Positions 1 through 5,157 of a stretch of 5,157 nt of DNA are shown here, in pieces. Position numbers and translations under genes: made by a program. Under the pieces are notes generated by a model. The model ran no database searches, was not told where the DNA came from, and worked only from the letters and a program-made list of their open reading frames with translations. The stretch spans positions 1,264 to 6,420 of the forward strand of contig DMQJ01000272.1 in NCBI GenBank assembly GCA_003455715.1, written 5' to 3'. The DNA is from Acidimicrobiaceae bacterium (GTDB lineage Bacteria; Actinomycetota; Acidimicrobiia; Acidimicrobiales; Ilumatobacteraceae). How positions within the stretch are numbered: the stretch's first letter is position 1; the number at the start of each line of letters is the position of its first letter.

Positions 1-3
1 TCC

Positions 4-2607
4 TTATCGACGCAGCACGAGGATGGGCATCGGCAGGCTGGTGGAACCGTTGATCGATTCGTCGCCCAGGTACTCGGCTCGCACCACGTGGCTTCCGGGG
101 GTGAGGTTCGATGGCAGTTGGATCGACGCCTTACCGTTCACCACGGGGACCGTGCCGATGGGGGTGCCGTCGACGGTGAAAACCACCGACCCTGTCGGGG
201 TGGCGCCGCTGTTGAGCAGCACCACCGCCGTCACCGTGGGTGCCGGCTGGCCACGACGGATGACCAGCTTCGGACTCCTGAGGAGGGTGATGGACGACGC
301 CTTGTTCACCGTGATGGTCAGCGGTGCCGACGTACTCGGGTTGGCGACACCACTGCCCACGAAGCGTGCCGTGAAGAGGTAGGTGTCGGCCGCCAGCGAT
401 GCGGGCAGGAGATACGACGCACGGCCCGTGGGCGAGAGGGCCACGGTGGCGACGACGTCGCCATCCTGCAGGAACTCCACGGAGCCGGTGGGCACCACGC
501 CGTTGTTGGCCCTCACCACTGCGGTGAGGCGCGCCGTCTGCGGGCCACCGAAGCGCTGAGCGACGCGGTTGGTGATGAGCGTCGTGGTGGTCTCCGCCGC
601 GACGTCGACATCGAACGTGACGGTCGTGTTGGACGGCGCAGCGACCATCGTGAGCGTCTGCGTGCCGGTGGGAACCGACGTCGGGATGTCGAGGGTGATG
701 GCGGCGGTTCCGTTGGTGACGGGCACCGTGCCAAGTGCGACGCCGCCGAGGGAGACGCTGAGGCTGGTGTTCTCCGGCGAGCCGAGGCTCGTCAGGTTGA
801 GGCCCGACACGGTGGTGGTGAGCGTGCCGCCAAGCGCGAGTGCGCTCGGATGCGGGGCCACCTGCACCGACTGGCGCGAGAAGTCGGGGCTCAGCGGCGA
901 GTTGGCCGTGAGGTACGAGATCCACGCGTCGCGGTCGATGAAACCCGAGTCGAACCGGTTGGTGCCTTGCTTGAAGACATGGAAGTTGTCGCCACCTTCC
1001 AGCAGGAAGCTGTTGGACCCGATGCGGTACTCGGCCGTTGGGTCGATGGGCGCCCCGTTGACCGTGATCGACGTGATGCGCGACCCCTCGGGCAGCGACG
1101 GGTCGAACGTGTAGCTGACGTTGTTCGAGAGGCCGAGCTGCAGGTATGGACGGCTGGGAATGGCTCCGCCAGGGGTGCGCTGCCACTGCTGTTCGAGGAG
1201 CACCTTGAACTGCGCGCCGGTGAGGGTGATGGTGAACAGGCTGTTGGCGAACGGCAGCACGGCGTTGGCCTCGGCGTAGGTGATCTTGCCGTCGTCGGCC
1301 ACGGTGGCGCCGGGGTAGTAGAGCTCGGCGCGCAGGCCACCCGGGTTCATCACGGCGATCTCGGCGCCGCCACGCAGTGGGTCGCTGAGAATGTTGAGCA
1401 TCGAGTCGCTCACCAGGTTGCCCAGCGTGCTCTCCATGGCGCGGTTGTCGCGGTTGGCATTGATGCGCTCGGCGGTGTACACGCCCCCCACGTAGGTGCC
1501 GTTGTTGAAGGCGGTGGTGATATCGGTGGTGACCGTTCCCACCTGCACCCCGCCAACGATGGTTGCGTTGGCCAGGGCAGCGTCGACGACGGTCTTCACG
1601 GCAGCCACCCGGGGGTAGGTCGACACCAGCGTGGCGTCGGCGGCGGTGGTGCGGTTGACGTTTTCCTTGGTGTACGCCACCACGGCCTTGGTGGTTTGGT
1701 CGACCGTGAGCACGATCTTGCCGATGCGCTCGCCGTACGAGCCGGTCTGCACGATGGGCCGGGTGACGCCGGGCTGGCCGGGCACCGGTGCGTCCCATGC
1801 GTAGGTCTTGTGGGTGTGGCCGGTGAACATGGCGTCGACGAGGGGGGAGGTCTCGTTGACGATGCGGGCGAACTCGCCGCCTGCAGCAACCTCCTGCTCG
1901 ATCGTGGACCCCTCGGGGATGCCGGCACCGGCGCCGTCGTGGAACTCGGCGACGATGATGTCGGCCTCGCCGTTCGACAGGTCGTCGTCGCTCAGTTGCT
2001 CGGCCACGCGGTTCACCGCATCGACCGGGTCGCCGAACGTGAGGCCGGCCACGCCACTCGGAGAGACGAGCGAGGGGGTTTCTTCCGTCACCACGCCGAT
2101 GACCGCCACCGTCTCACCGGCCACGGTGTACAGGGCGTACTCGGGGAGGATCGGGTCGCCCATGCTGTCGTAGACGTTGGCTGCCAGGTAGGTCCACTGG
2201 GCGTTGGTGCCACCGTTGATGACTCGGTCGCGCAGGTCGGGCCAGCCGGTGTCGAACTCGTGGTTGCCCACCGCGGAAGCGTCGAGTTCGAGCGCATTGA
2301 GCACGTCGATGGTGGGCTGATCTTGCAGCGTGGCCGATGCGAACAGCGACGCGCCGATGTTGTCGCCCGCGGAGAGGAACAGCGTGTTGGACTCGCCCGC
2401 CGCCGCACGAAGCTGTTCGACGGTGCCGGCGAACTTCACCGTGTTGGCGTCGATTCGCCCGTGGAAGTCGTTGATGTTGAGGAGTGTGATGTCGACCTGC
2501 CCAGGACCGGCGGCTGCGGCTGGCGAAGCTGGGAATGCCGGTGCGAGCAATCCGAGGACGGCCAGCGAAGCCAGCGTGCCCACGGCTCGGGATCGTGTGA
2601 AGCGCAT
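4..2607 (-). CDS. Secreted 5'-nucleotidase / bifunctional metallophosphatase with three C-terminal Ig-like domains
   Basis: Probably hydrolyses nucleotides or related phosphomonoesters outside the cytoplasm (UshA/5'-nucleotidase family, dinuclear metal centre). From the ATG at 2607 the protein is 867 aa and ends in TAA at 4-6. Residues 1-33 form a signal peptide: basic MRFTRSR, a hydrophobic stretch, and a probable cut after AAAA. The metallophosphatase domain (about 37-305) carries DFH (D47, H49), GDN (D82), GNHE (N115, H116), H223 in EFHDG, and GHTH (H264, H266), the expected metal ligands. The C-terminal nucleotidase domain (about 390-580) has TLGNLVSD, NPGGLR (421-426), LPFANS (F453) and FLLEGGD (F534, D540), matching the F/D substrate pair of UshA. 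Three Ig-like domains follow (about 583-867). No cysteine, LPXTG motif or C-terminal membrane anchor is visible, so release or non-covalent wall association is inferred. Longer starts (TTG 2667, ATG 2643) would put a non-signal extension before the signal peptide and lack a good ribosome binding site. The family is clear; the exact substrate is not. Confidence 0.93.
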   Translation of the reverse strand: MRFTRSRAVGTLASLAVLGLLAPAFPASPAAAAGPGQVDITLLNINDFHGRIDANTVKFAGTVEQLRAAAGESNTLFLSAGDNIGASLFASATLQDQPTIDVLNALELDASAVGNHEFDTGWPDLRDRVINGGTNAQWTYLAANVYDSMGDPILPEYALYTVAGETVAVIGVVTEETPSLVSPSGVAGLTFGDPVDAVNRVAEQLSDDDLSNGEADIIVAEFHDGAGAGIPEGSTIEQEVAAGGEFARIVNETSPLVDAMFTGHTHKTYAWDAPVPGQPGVTRPIVQTGSYGERIGKIVLTVDQTTKAVVAYTKENVNRTTAADATLVSTYPRVAAVKTVVDAALANATIVGGVQVGTVTTDITTAFNNGTYVGGVYTAERINANRDNRAMESTLGNLVSDSMLNILSDPLRGGAEIAVMNPGGLRAELYYPGATVADDGKITYAEANAVLPFANSLFTITLTGAQFKVLLEQQWQRTPGGAIPSRPYLQLGLSNNVSYTFDPSLPEGSRITSITVNGAPIDPTAEYRIGSNSFLLEGGDNFHVFKQGTNRFDSGFIDRDAWISYLTANSPLSPDFSRQSVQVAPHPSALALGGTLTTTVSGLNLTSLGSPENTSLSVSLGGVALGTVPVTNGTAAITLDIPTSVPTGTQTLTMVAAPSNTTVTFDVDVAAETTTTLITNRVAQRFGGPQTARLTAVVRANNGVVPTGSVEFLQDGDVVATVALSPTGRASYLLPASLAADTYLFTARFVGSGVANPSTSAPLTITVNKASSITLLRSPKLVIRRGQPAPTVTAVVLLNSGATPTGSVVFTVDGTPIGTVPVVNGKASIQLPSNLTPGSHVVRAEYLGDESINGSTSLPMPILVLRR
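7..861 (-). repeat. Three tandem Ig-like domains (protein-level repeat)
   Basis: The nucleotidase C-terminus holds three modules of about 90-100 residues, at nucleotides 598-861, 301-597 and 7-300. Modules 2 and 3 share PTGSV-x-F-x-x-DG, then TV, G-x-AS-x-x-LP, and A-x-(F/Y)-x-G, the pattern of bacterial Ig-like domain 3 (Big_3_5). Module 1 is more divergent but shares GTVPVxNGxAxIxL with module 3. Such modules usually act as spacers or in adhesion or polymer binding. Boundaries are approximate. Confidence 0.75.
2509..2607 (-). other. Sec-type signal peptide of the nucleotidase
   Basis: Encodes residues 1-33 from the preferred ATG. Two or three arginines near the start are followed by about 17 mostly hydrophobic residues (AVGTLASLAVLGLLAPAF), then a Pro/Ala-rich region ending in AAAA before GPGQVD. 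There is no cysteine for a lipobox, and no clear twin-arginine motif (the arginines in RFTRSR are not paired). Cleavage after alanine 33 is inferred. The peptide implies export and fixes the start codon choice. Confidence 0.85.
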
Positions 2608-2612
2608 GAGTG

Positions 2613-2618
2613 CTCTTT
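2613..2618 (-). promoter_or_regulatory. Shine-Dalgarno supporting the ATG at 2607
   Basis: Read on the minus strand this is AAAGAG, five of six matches to AAGGAG, with a 5-nt gap before the ATG. Neither in-frame upstream alternative (TTG at 2667, ATG at 2643) has a comparable purine-rich site, so it supports the shorter protein. Confidence 0.6.
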
Positions 2619-2693
2619 CGTACAGGTCGGCGGCTGCCGACATCGGTGGACGGTTGATCCACGTCAATAGTCAGTTGTAGCCGATCCGGAAAG

Positions 2694-2720
2694 GGCCGTT
2701 GGACATGTTCACCGGCCGTT
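2694..2720. repeat. Direct repeat GGCCGTT, 20 bp period, in the divergent intergenic region
   Basis: GGCCGTT occurs at 2694-2700 and 2714-2720, start-to-start 20 bp, about two helical turns. The 13-bp gap contains GGACATGTTC (2701-2710), a palindrome apart from one mismatched pair. Two same-face half-sites between divergent genes could be an operator. This is inferred from geometry only, and a 7-bp repeat in GC-rich DNA can arise by chance. Confidence 0.3.
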
Positions 2721-2743
2721 CCCGAAACGTTGAGCCTCCGCAC

Positions 2744-2759
2744 GACGGCGGTTGCCGTC
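2744..2759. promoter_or_regulatory. Inverted repeat GACGGC-N4-GCCGTC, possible operator
   Basis: A perfect 6-bp inverted repeat with a 4-bp centre (GGTT) ends 5 bp before the putative -10 element of the acyl-CoA synthetase gene, so it covers much of the -35/spacer region. A protein bound here would block the promoter. If the gene is transcribed from 2777 the repeat lies outside the mRNA, so a DNA operator is more likely than an RNA hairpin. No regulator gene lies in the window and the binding protein is unknown. Confidence 0.35.
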
Positions 2760-2764
2760 TCGCC

Positions 2765-2770
2765 TACGCT
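2765..2770 (+). promoter_or_regulatory. Putative -10 element of a leaderless promoter for the acyl-CoA synthetase
   Basis: TACGCT matches the actinobacterial TANNNT -10 pattern and ends 6 nt before the ATG at 2777. It therefore occupies -12 to -7 if transcription starts on the A of the ATG. No Shine-Dalgarno precedes that ATG, which fits leaderless initiation, common in actinobacteria. No good -35 box is visible at 17-18 bp; the sequence there is near CACGAC/ACGACG. Confidence 0.45.
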
Positions 2771-2776
2771 GGCGCC

Positions 2777-4342
2777 ATGAAGGAACTCATCTACCATCGC
2801 CAACTGCTTCCCTCGGTGGAGCGCAATGCTGATCGGGTGTGTGCCACCAACGCTGGCACTGGGTTCTCCACCACCTACGGCCAGCACATCGATCGCGTGA
2901 GTCGCCTCATCGGTGGCCTGAAGTCGCTGGGGGTCGGCCGTGGCGACCGATTCGCCGTGATGACCCTCAACTCGCCCGAGTACCTCGAGCTGTATCACGC
3001 AGCGTTTCTCGGTGGAGGCGTGGTCAATCCGCTCAACCTGCGGTTCGCGCCGAAGGAGTTGGCGTACGTGTTGCGCGACAGCGGCACCAAGGTGTGTTTC
3101 GTCGACTTCATCTTTGCCCCGCTCATCGACAAGGTGAAGGAAGAGGCTGGCCTCGAGCACGTCGTGCTGGTGGGCGGCGGCATGCCCGACACCCCGCACA
3201 CCGTCACCTACGACGACCTGCTCGCCTCGTCGTCGCCCACCATCCCCGACGAGGGCGAGGAGACCGACCCGGTGGTGCTCATGTACACCGGCGGCACCAC
3301 CGGCCTGCCCAAGGGTGTGCTGCTCGATCAGCGGGCCGAGATGCTCAACTGTTACCACGTCATGATGACGCTGAAGCTCGGCCGCGACACCGTCACGCTG
3401 ATGCAGACGCCCATGTTCCATGCCGCCTCGATGTTCAGCCTGCTCGGCGGCCCGGCGATGGGTGCGCACACGGTCATCGTGCCCATGTTCGATCCGGCGG
3501 CGGTGATGAAGGCCGTGCAGGAGTACTCGCCCACCGTCACGGTGATGGTGCCCACGATGATCGGCATGACCATGGCCCACCCCGAGTTCACCCCGGCCGG
3601 TCTTGGCTCGTTCACCGACCTGGTGTACGGCGCCTCGCCGATGCCGCAGGCGTTGCTCGAGAAGCTGCTGGCGTTGTACCCGACCATGAACATCTGGCAG
3701 GGCTACGGCATGACCGAGAGCGCCAGCGTGCTCACCTTGCTCGGCCCCGAGGAACACCGTGCGGGCGGCAAGTACCTGCGGGCGGCAGGCTTCCCGTTGC
3801 CCGGCGTGGTGCTGAGCATTCAGGACGACAACGGCAACCCGTTGCCTCCCGGCGAACCCGGCGAGGTGTGTGCACGCGCCGGCAACTACATGGTCGAATA
3901 CTGGAACAAGCCCGAAGCCACCGCCGAGGCCTTCCGCGGCGGGTGGTATCACACAGGCGACGCGGGCTACCTCGACACCGACGGCTACCTCTACCTGGTC
4001 GACCGGGTGAAGGACATGATCGTCACCGGCGGCGAGAACGTGTACAGCACCGAGGTCGAGAACGCCCTTGCCAGTCACCCGGCCGTGCTGCAGGTGGCAG
4101 TCATCGGCATCCCGAGCGAGCAGTGGGGTGAGGCCGTCCACGCCATCGTCGTGCTGCGCGAGGGCGCCGAGGCCACCGAGAAGGAACTCATCGATCATGC
4201 CCGCGAGTGGATCGCTGGCTACAAGCTGCCCAAGAGCGTCGAGTTCCGTACCGAACCGTTGCCGCTGTCGGGCGCGATGAAGGTGCTGAAGAAGGATTTG
4301 CGCGAGCCGTACTGGGCGGGGCACGACCGCAAGGTGAACTGA
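2777..4342 (+). CDS. Acyl-CoA synthetase (AMP-dependent synthetase/ligase, FadD-like)
   Basis: Activates a carboxylic acid, probably a fatty acid, to its acyl-CoA through an acyl-adenylate using ATP and CoA, in the cytosol. The protein is 521 aa from ATG 2777, a normal family length. Motifs in order are: P-loop YTGGTTGLPKG (170-180), GYGMTE (309-314), YHTGD (391-395, ribose-binding D395), DRVKDMIVTGGENVYSTEVE (409-428, hinge and CoA-side region), and the C-terminal SGAMKVLKKDLR with K502 aligned to the catalytic adenylation lysine. All appear intact. The longest frame begins at TTG 2699, but the extra 26 residues (rich in R, P, H and G) look non-coding, whereas MKELIYHRQLLPSVERNADR is a typical start for these enzymes. 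No Shine-Dalgarno precedes ATG 2777, so translation may be leaderless. It is divergent from the nucleotidase and followed after 8 nt by a kinase gene. Chain-length or aromatic-acid preference cannot be read from these motifs. Confidence 0.93.
   Translation: MKELIYHRQLLPSVERNADRVCATNAGTGFSTTYGQHIDRVSRLIGGLKSLGVGRGDRFAVMTLNSPEYLELYHAAFLGGGVVNPLNLRFAPKELAYVLRDSGTKVCFVDFIFAPLIDKVKEEAGLEHVVLVGGGMPDTPHTVTYDDLLASSSPTIPDEGEETDPVVLMYTGGTTGLPKGVLLDQRAEMLNCYHVMMTLKLGRDTVTLMQTPMFHAASMFSLLGGPAMGAHTVIVPMFDPAAVMKAVQEYSPTVTVMVPTMIGMTMAHPEFTPAGLGSFTDLVYGASPMPQALLEKLLALYPTMNIWQGYGMTESASVLTLLGPEEHRAGGKYLRAAGFPLPGVVLSIQDDNGNPLPPGEPGEVCARAGNYMVEYWNKPEATAEAFRGGWYHTGDAGYLDTDGYLYLVDRVKDMIVTGGENVYSTEVENALASHPAVLQVAVIGIPSEQWGEAVHAIVVLREGAEATEKELIDHAREWIAGYKLPKSVEFRTEPLPLSGAMKVLKKDLREPYWAGHDRKVN
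4331..4336 (+). promoter_or_regulatory. Possible distant Shine-Dalgarno for the downstream kinase gene
   Basis: AAGGTG inside the last codons of the synthetase is five of six matches to AAGGAG, but lies 14 nt before the GTG at 4351, longer than usual. With the synthetase stop only 8 nt from the GTG, translational coupling is the more likely means of initiation. Confidence 0.25.
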
Positions 4343-4350
4343 TCCGGCCT

Positions 4351-5157
4351 GTGCACGAGTGGTGCATCGCCGCCGACGACCGCACTGGGGCGCTGGAGAT
4401 GGCCGCCGAGATGGCTGTCGTGTTCGGTGCTCCAGTGATGGTGTCGGTGGGCGAACCGTCATCGGCTGCGGGGGTGGTCGACCTTGGGTCGCGTACCCTC
4501 TCGCCGTCCGCCGCCGAGCGCTGCGCCGAGTTGCTCGAGCTTCGAATTCGCCCCACGACGTGGGCGGCGCACAAGATCGACTCGACATTGCGTGGCAACT
4601 GGGCCGCCGAACTGCATGCCCGCCAGGTGGCGCGGCCGCGGCCGGTGGTGCTCCTGCCAGCGTGGCCGGCGATGGGTCGGGTGTGTCGCGGTGGAGTCGT
4701 GCATGTGCACGGCGAGGCGGTCGCCGCCGTGCAGTCGTCAGTTCCGCTTGCTCGGCCGGCGAAACCGCACGAGTTGTTCCACCTCGCCAACGACGACGTG
4801 GTGTGGGTCGACATCGAGAACGATGAGCAGCTCGCCGACGCCGCGGCGGCACTGGTGTCAGTTCCTGCACTGGTGGCCGGACCGGCGGGAGCACTGGGTG
4901 CAGTGGCCCGCGCCCAGTTCGGTAGTGGTAGCCGTCCGAGCCCGCCTGCCGTGCATGCCCCAGCGCTGGTGGTGTGCGGCAGCGCCACGCAGGTGTCGGC
5001 CCAGCAGCTGGCTGCCCTTGCGGCGGCTCGCCCCGATGTGCAGATCGTGTCGGCGCCGCCGGTCGACGGGCCGCTCGACCGAGCAGTCGCGGCTCGGCTT
5101 GCCGAGAGCGTTCGACCCCGTGTGCAGTCGTTCGGTCTGGTCGTGCTCATTGGTGGC
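4351..5157 (+). CDS. Four-carbon acid sugar kinase family protein (DUF1537/OtnK-like), N-terminal part, runs off the window
   Basis: The frame is open from GTG 4351 to the last base: 269 codons and no stop. Known relatives phosphorylate four-carbon sugar acids such as 3-oxo-tetronates or threonate with ATP; the substrate here is unknown. Recognised from ADDRTGA (8-14, usually ADDLTGA), KIDSTLRGN (75-83, a family hallmark), PAWPAMGR (103-110) followed by GGVVHVHG (114-121), and VVCGSATQVSAQQL (207-220), which opens the nucleotide-binding C-terminal domain. The visible end, GLVVLIGG (262-269), reaches the strand before the family's usual Gly-rich GGxTA segment. Relatives are roughly 400-480 aa, so about a third or more is missing. 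GTG 4351 puts the first motif at residue 8, as expected; the frame stays open upstream into the synthetase (for example GTG 4207), but that extension does not resemble the family. The 8-nt gap suggests cotranscription with the synthetase. The Leu-to-Arg change is notable. Family call confident, function not. Confidence 0.85.
   Translation, partial: MHEWCIAADDRTGALEMAAEMAVVFGAPVMVSVGEPSSAAGVVDLGSRTLSPSAAERCAELLELRIRPTTWAAHKIDSTLRGNWAAELHARQVARPRPVVLLPAWPAMGRVCRGGVVHVHGEAVAAVQSSVPLARPAKPHELFHLANDDVVWVDIENDEQLADAAAALVSVPALVAGPAGALGAVARAQFGSGSRPSPPAVHAPALVVCGSATQVSAQQLAALAAARPDVQIVSAPPVDGPLDRAVAARLAESVRPRVQSFGLVVLIGG

Noticed and set aside
2608..2667. Extended N-terminus of the nucleotidase from TTG 2667 (20 extra residues)
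   Set aside because: It would bury the signal peptide behind a non-signal extension and has no ribosome binding site; ATG 2607 has both features.
2662..2667. TTGACG on the minus strand as a -35 box for the nucleotidase
   Set aside because: No TANNNT-like hexamer lies 16-19 bp downstream on that strand, so no promoter for the nucleotidase is called.
88..2670. An 860-codon plus-strand open frame antisense to the nucleotidase
   Set aside because: Its product is dominated by Arg, Gly, His and Val with no recognisable motif. It mirrors the real minus-strand gene and results from high GC at third positions.
2699..2776. Extended N-terminus of the acyl-CoA synthetase from TTG 2699 (26 extra residues)
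   Set aside because: The extra residues do not resemble the family and cover the putative operator and -10 element; ATG 2777 gives a typical start.
3295..3315. Gly in place of Ser in the synthetase P-loop (TGGTTG rather than TSGTTG) as a possible inactivating change
   Set aside because: This variant is common among functional acyl-CoA synthetases, and all other catalytic motifs are intact.
4359..4826. A 155-codon plus-strand open frame starting just after the synthetase
   Set aside because: It lies in a different frame from the kinase and encodes Arg/Gly-rich sequence with no motif; it could mislead because it is complete while the real gene is cut by the window edge.
2114..4894. A 926-codon minus-strand open frame covering the synthetase, the intergenic region and part of the nucleotidase
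   Set aside because: It overlaps three well-supported genes, crosses their boundaries, and encodes low-complexity Arg/His/Ala-rich sequence. It is a GC-bias artefact.
4188..5150. A 320-codon minus-strand open frame over the end of the synthetase and the kinase
   Set aside because: The product is Ser/Thr/Ala/Arg-rich with no motif, whereas the plus-strand frame here has clear DUF1537 motifs.

Overview
The window is high-GC DNA with strong G/C preference at third codon positions. It holds three protein-coding genes around one short divergent intergenic region. Base composition, GTG/TTG start usage, an apparently leaderless gene and the gene types fit a high-GC actinobacterium. A free-living, Acidimicrobiia-like lineage is a guess from general resemblance, because no marker gene is present.

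Minus strand, 4-2607: a secreted 5'-nucleotidase-family metallophosphoesterase of about 867 aa. It has a signal peptide, the two-domain nucleotidase core and three C-terminal Ig-like domains. The longest open frame begins at a TTG (2667), but the ATG at 2607 is preferred because it directly precedes a typical signal peptide and has a weak Shine-Dalgarno sequence.

Intergenic, 2608-2776 (169 bp): the shared upstream region of two divergent genes. It contains a GGCCGTT direct repeat with copies exactly 20 bp apart, a perfect 6-bp inverted repeat (GACGGC-N4-GCCGTC), and a TACGCT -10-like hexamer placed so that transcription could begin on the A of the next gene's ATG.

Plus strand, 2777-4342: an acyl-CoA synthetase (class I adenylate-forming enzyme) of 521 aa with all core motifs intact.

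Plus strand, 4351 to the window end: the first 269 residues of a four-carbon acid sugar kinase family protein (DUF1537/OtnK-like). It starts at a GTG 8 nt after the synthetase stop and runs off the edge. It is recognised from ADDRTGA, KIDSTLRGN and GSATQVSAQQ.

The synthetase and kinase are probably cotranscribed. The nucleotidase is divergent and likely scavenges phosphate or nucleosides outside the cytoplasm. No obvious single pathway joins the three. I see no tRNA, rRNA, CRISPR array, insertion sequence or transposase, and no convincing evidence of an undescribed system; the observations below are modest.
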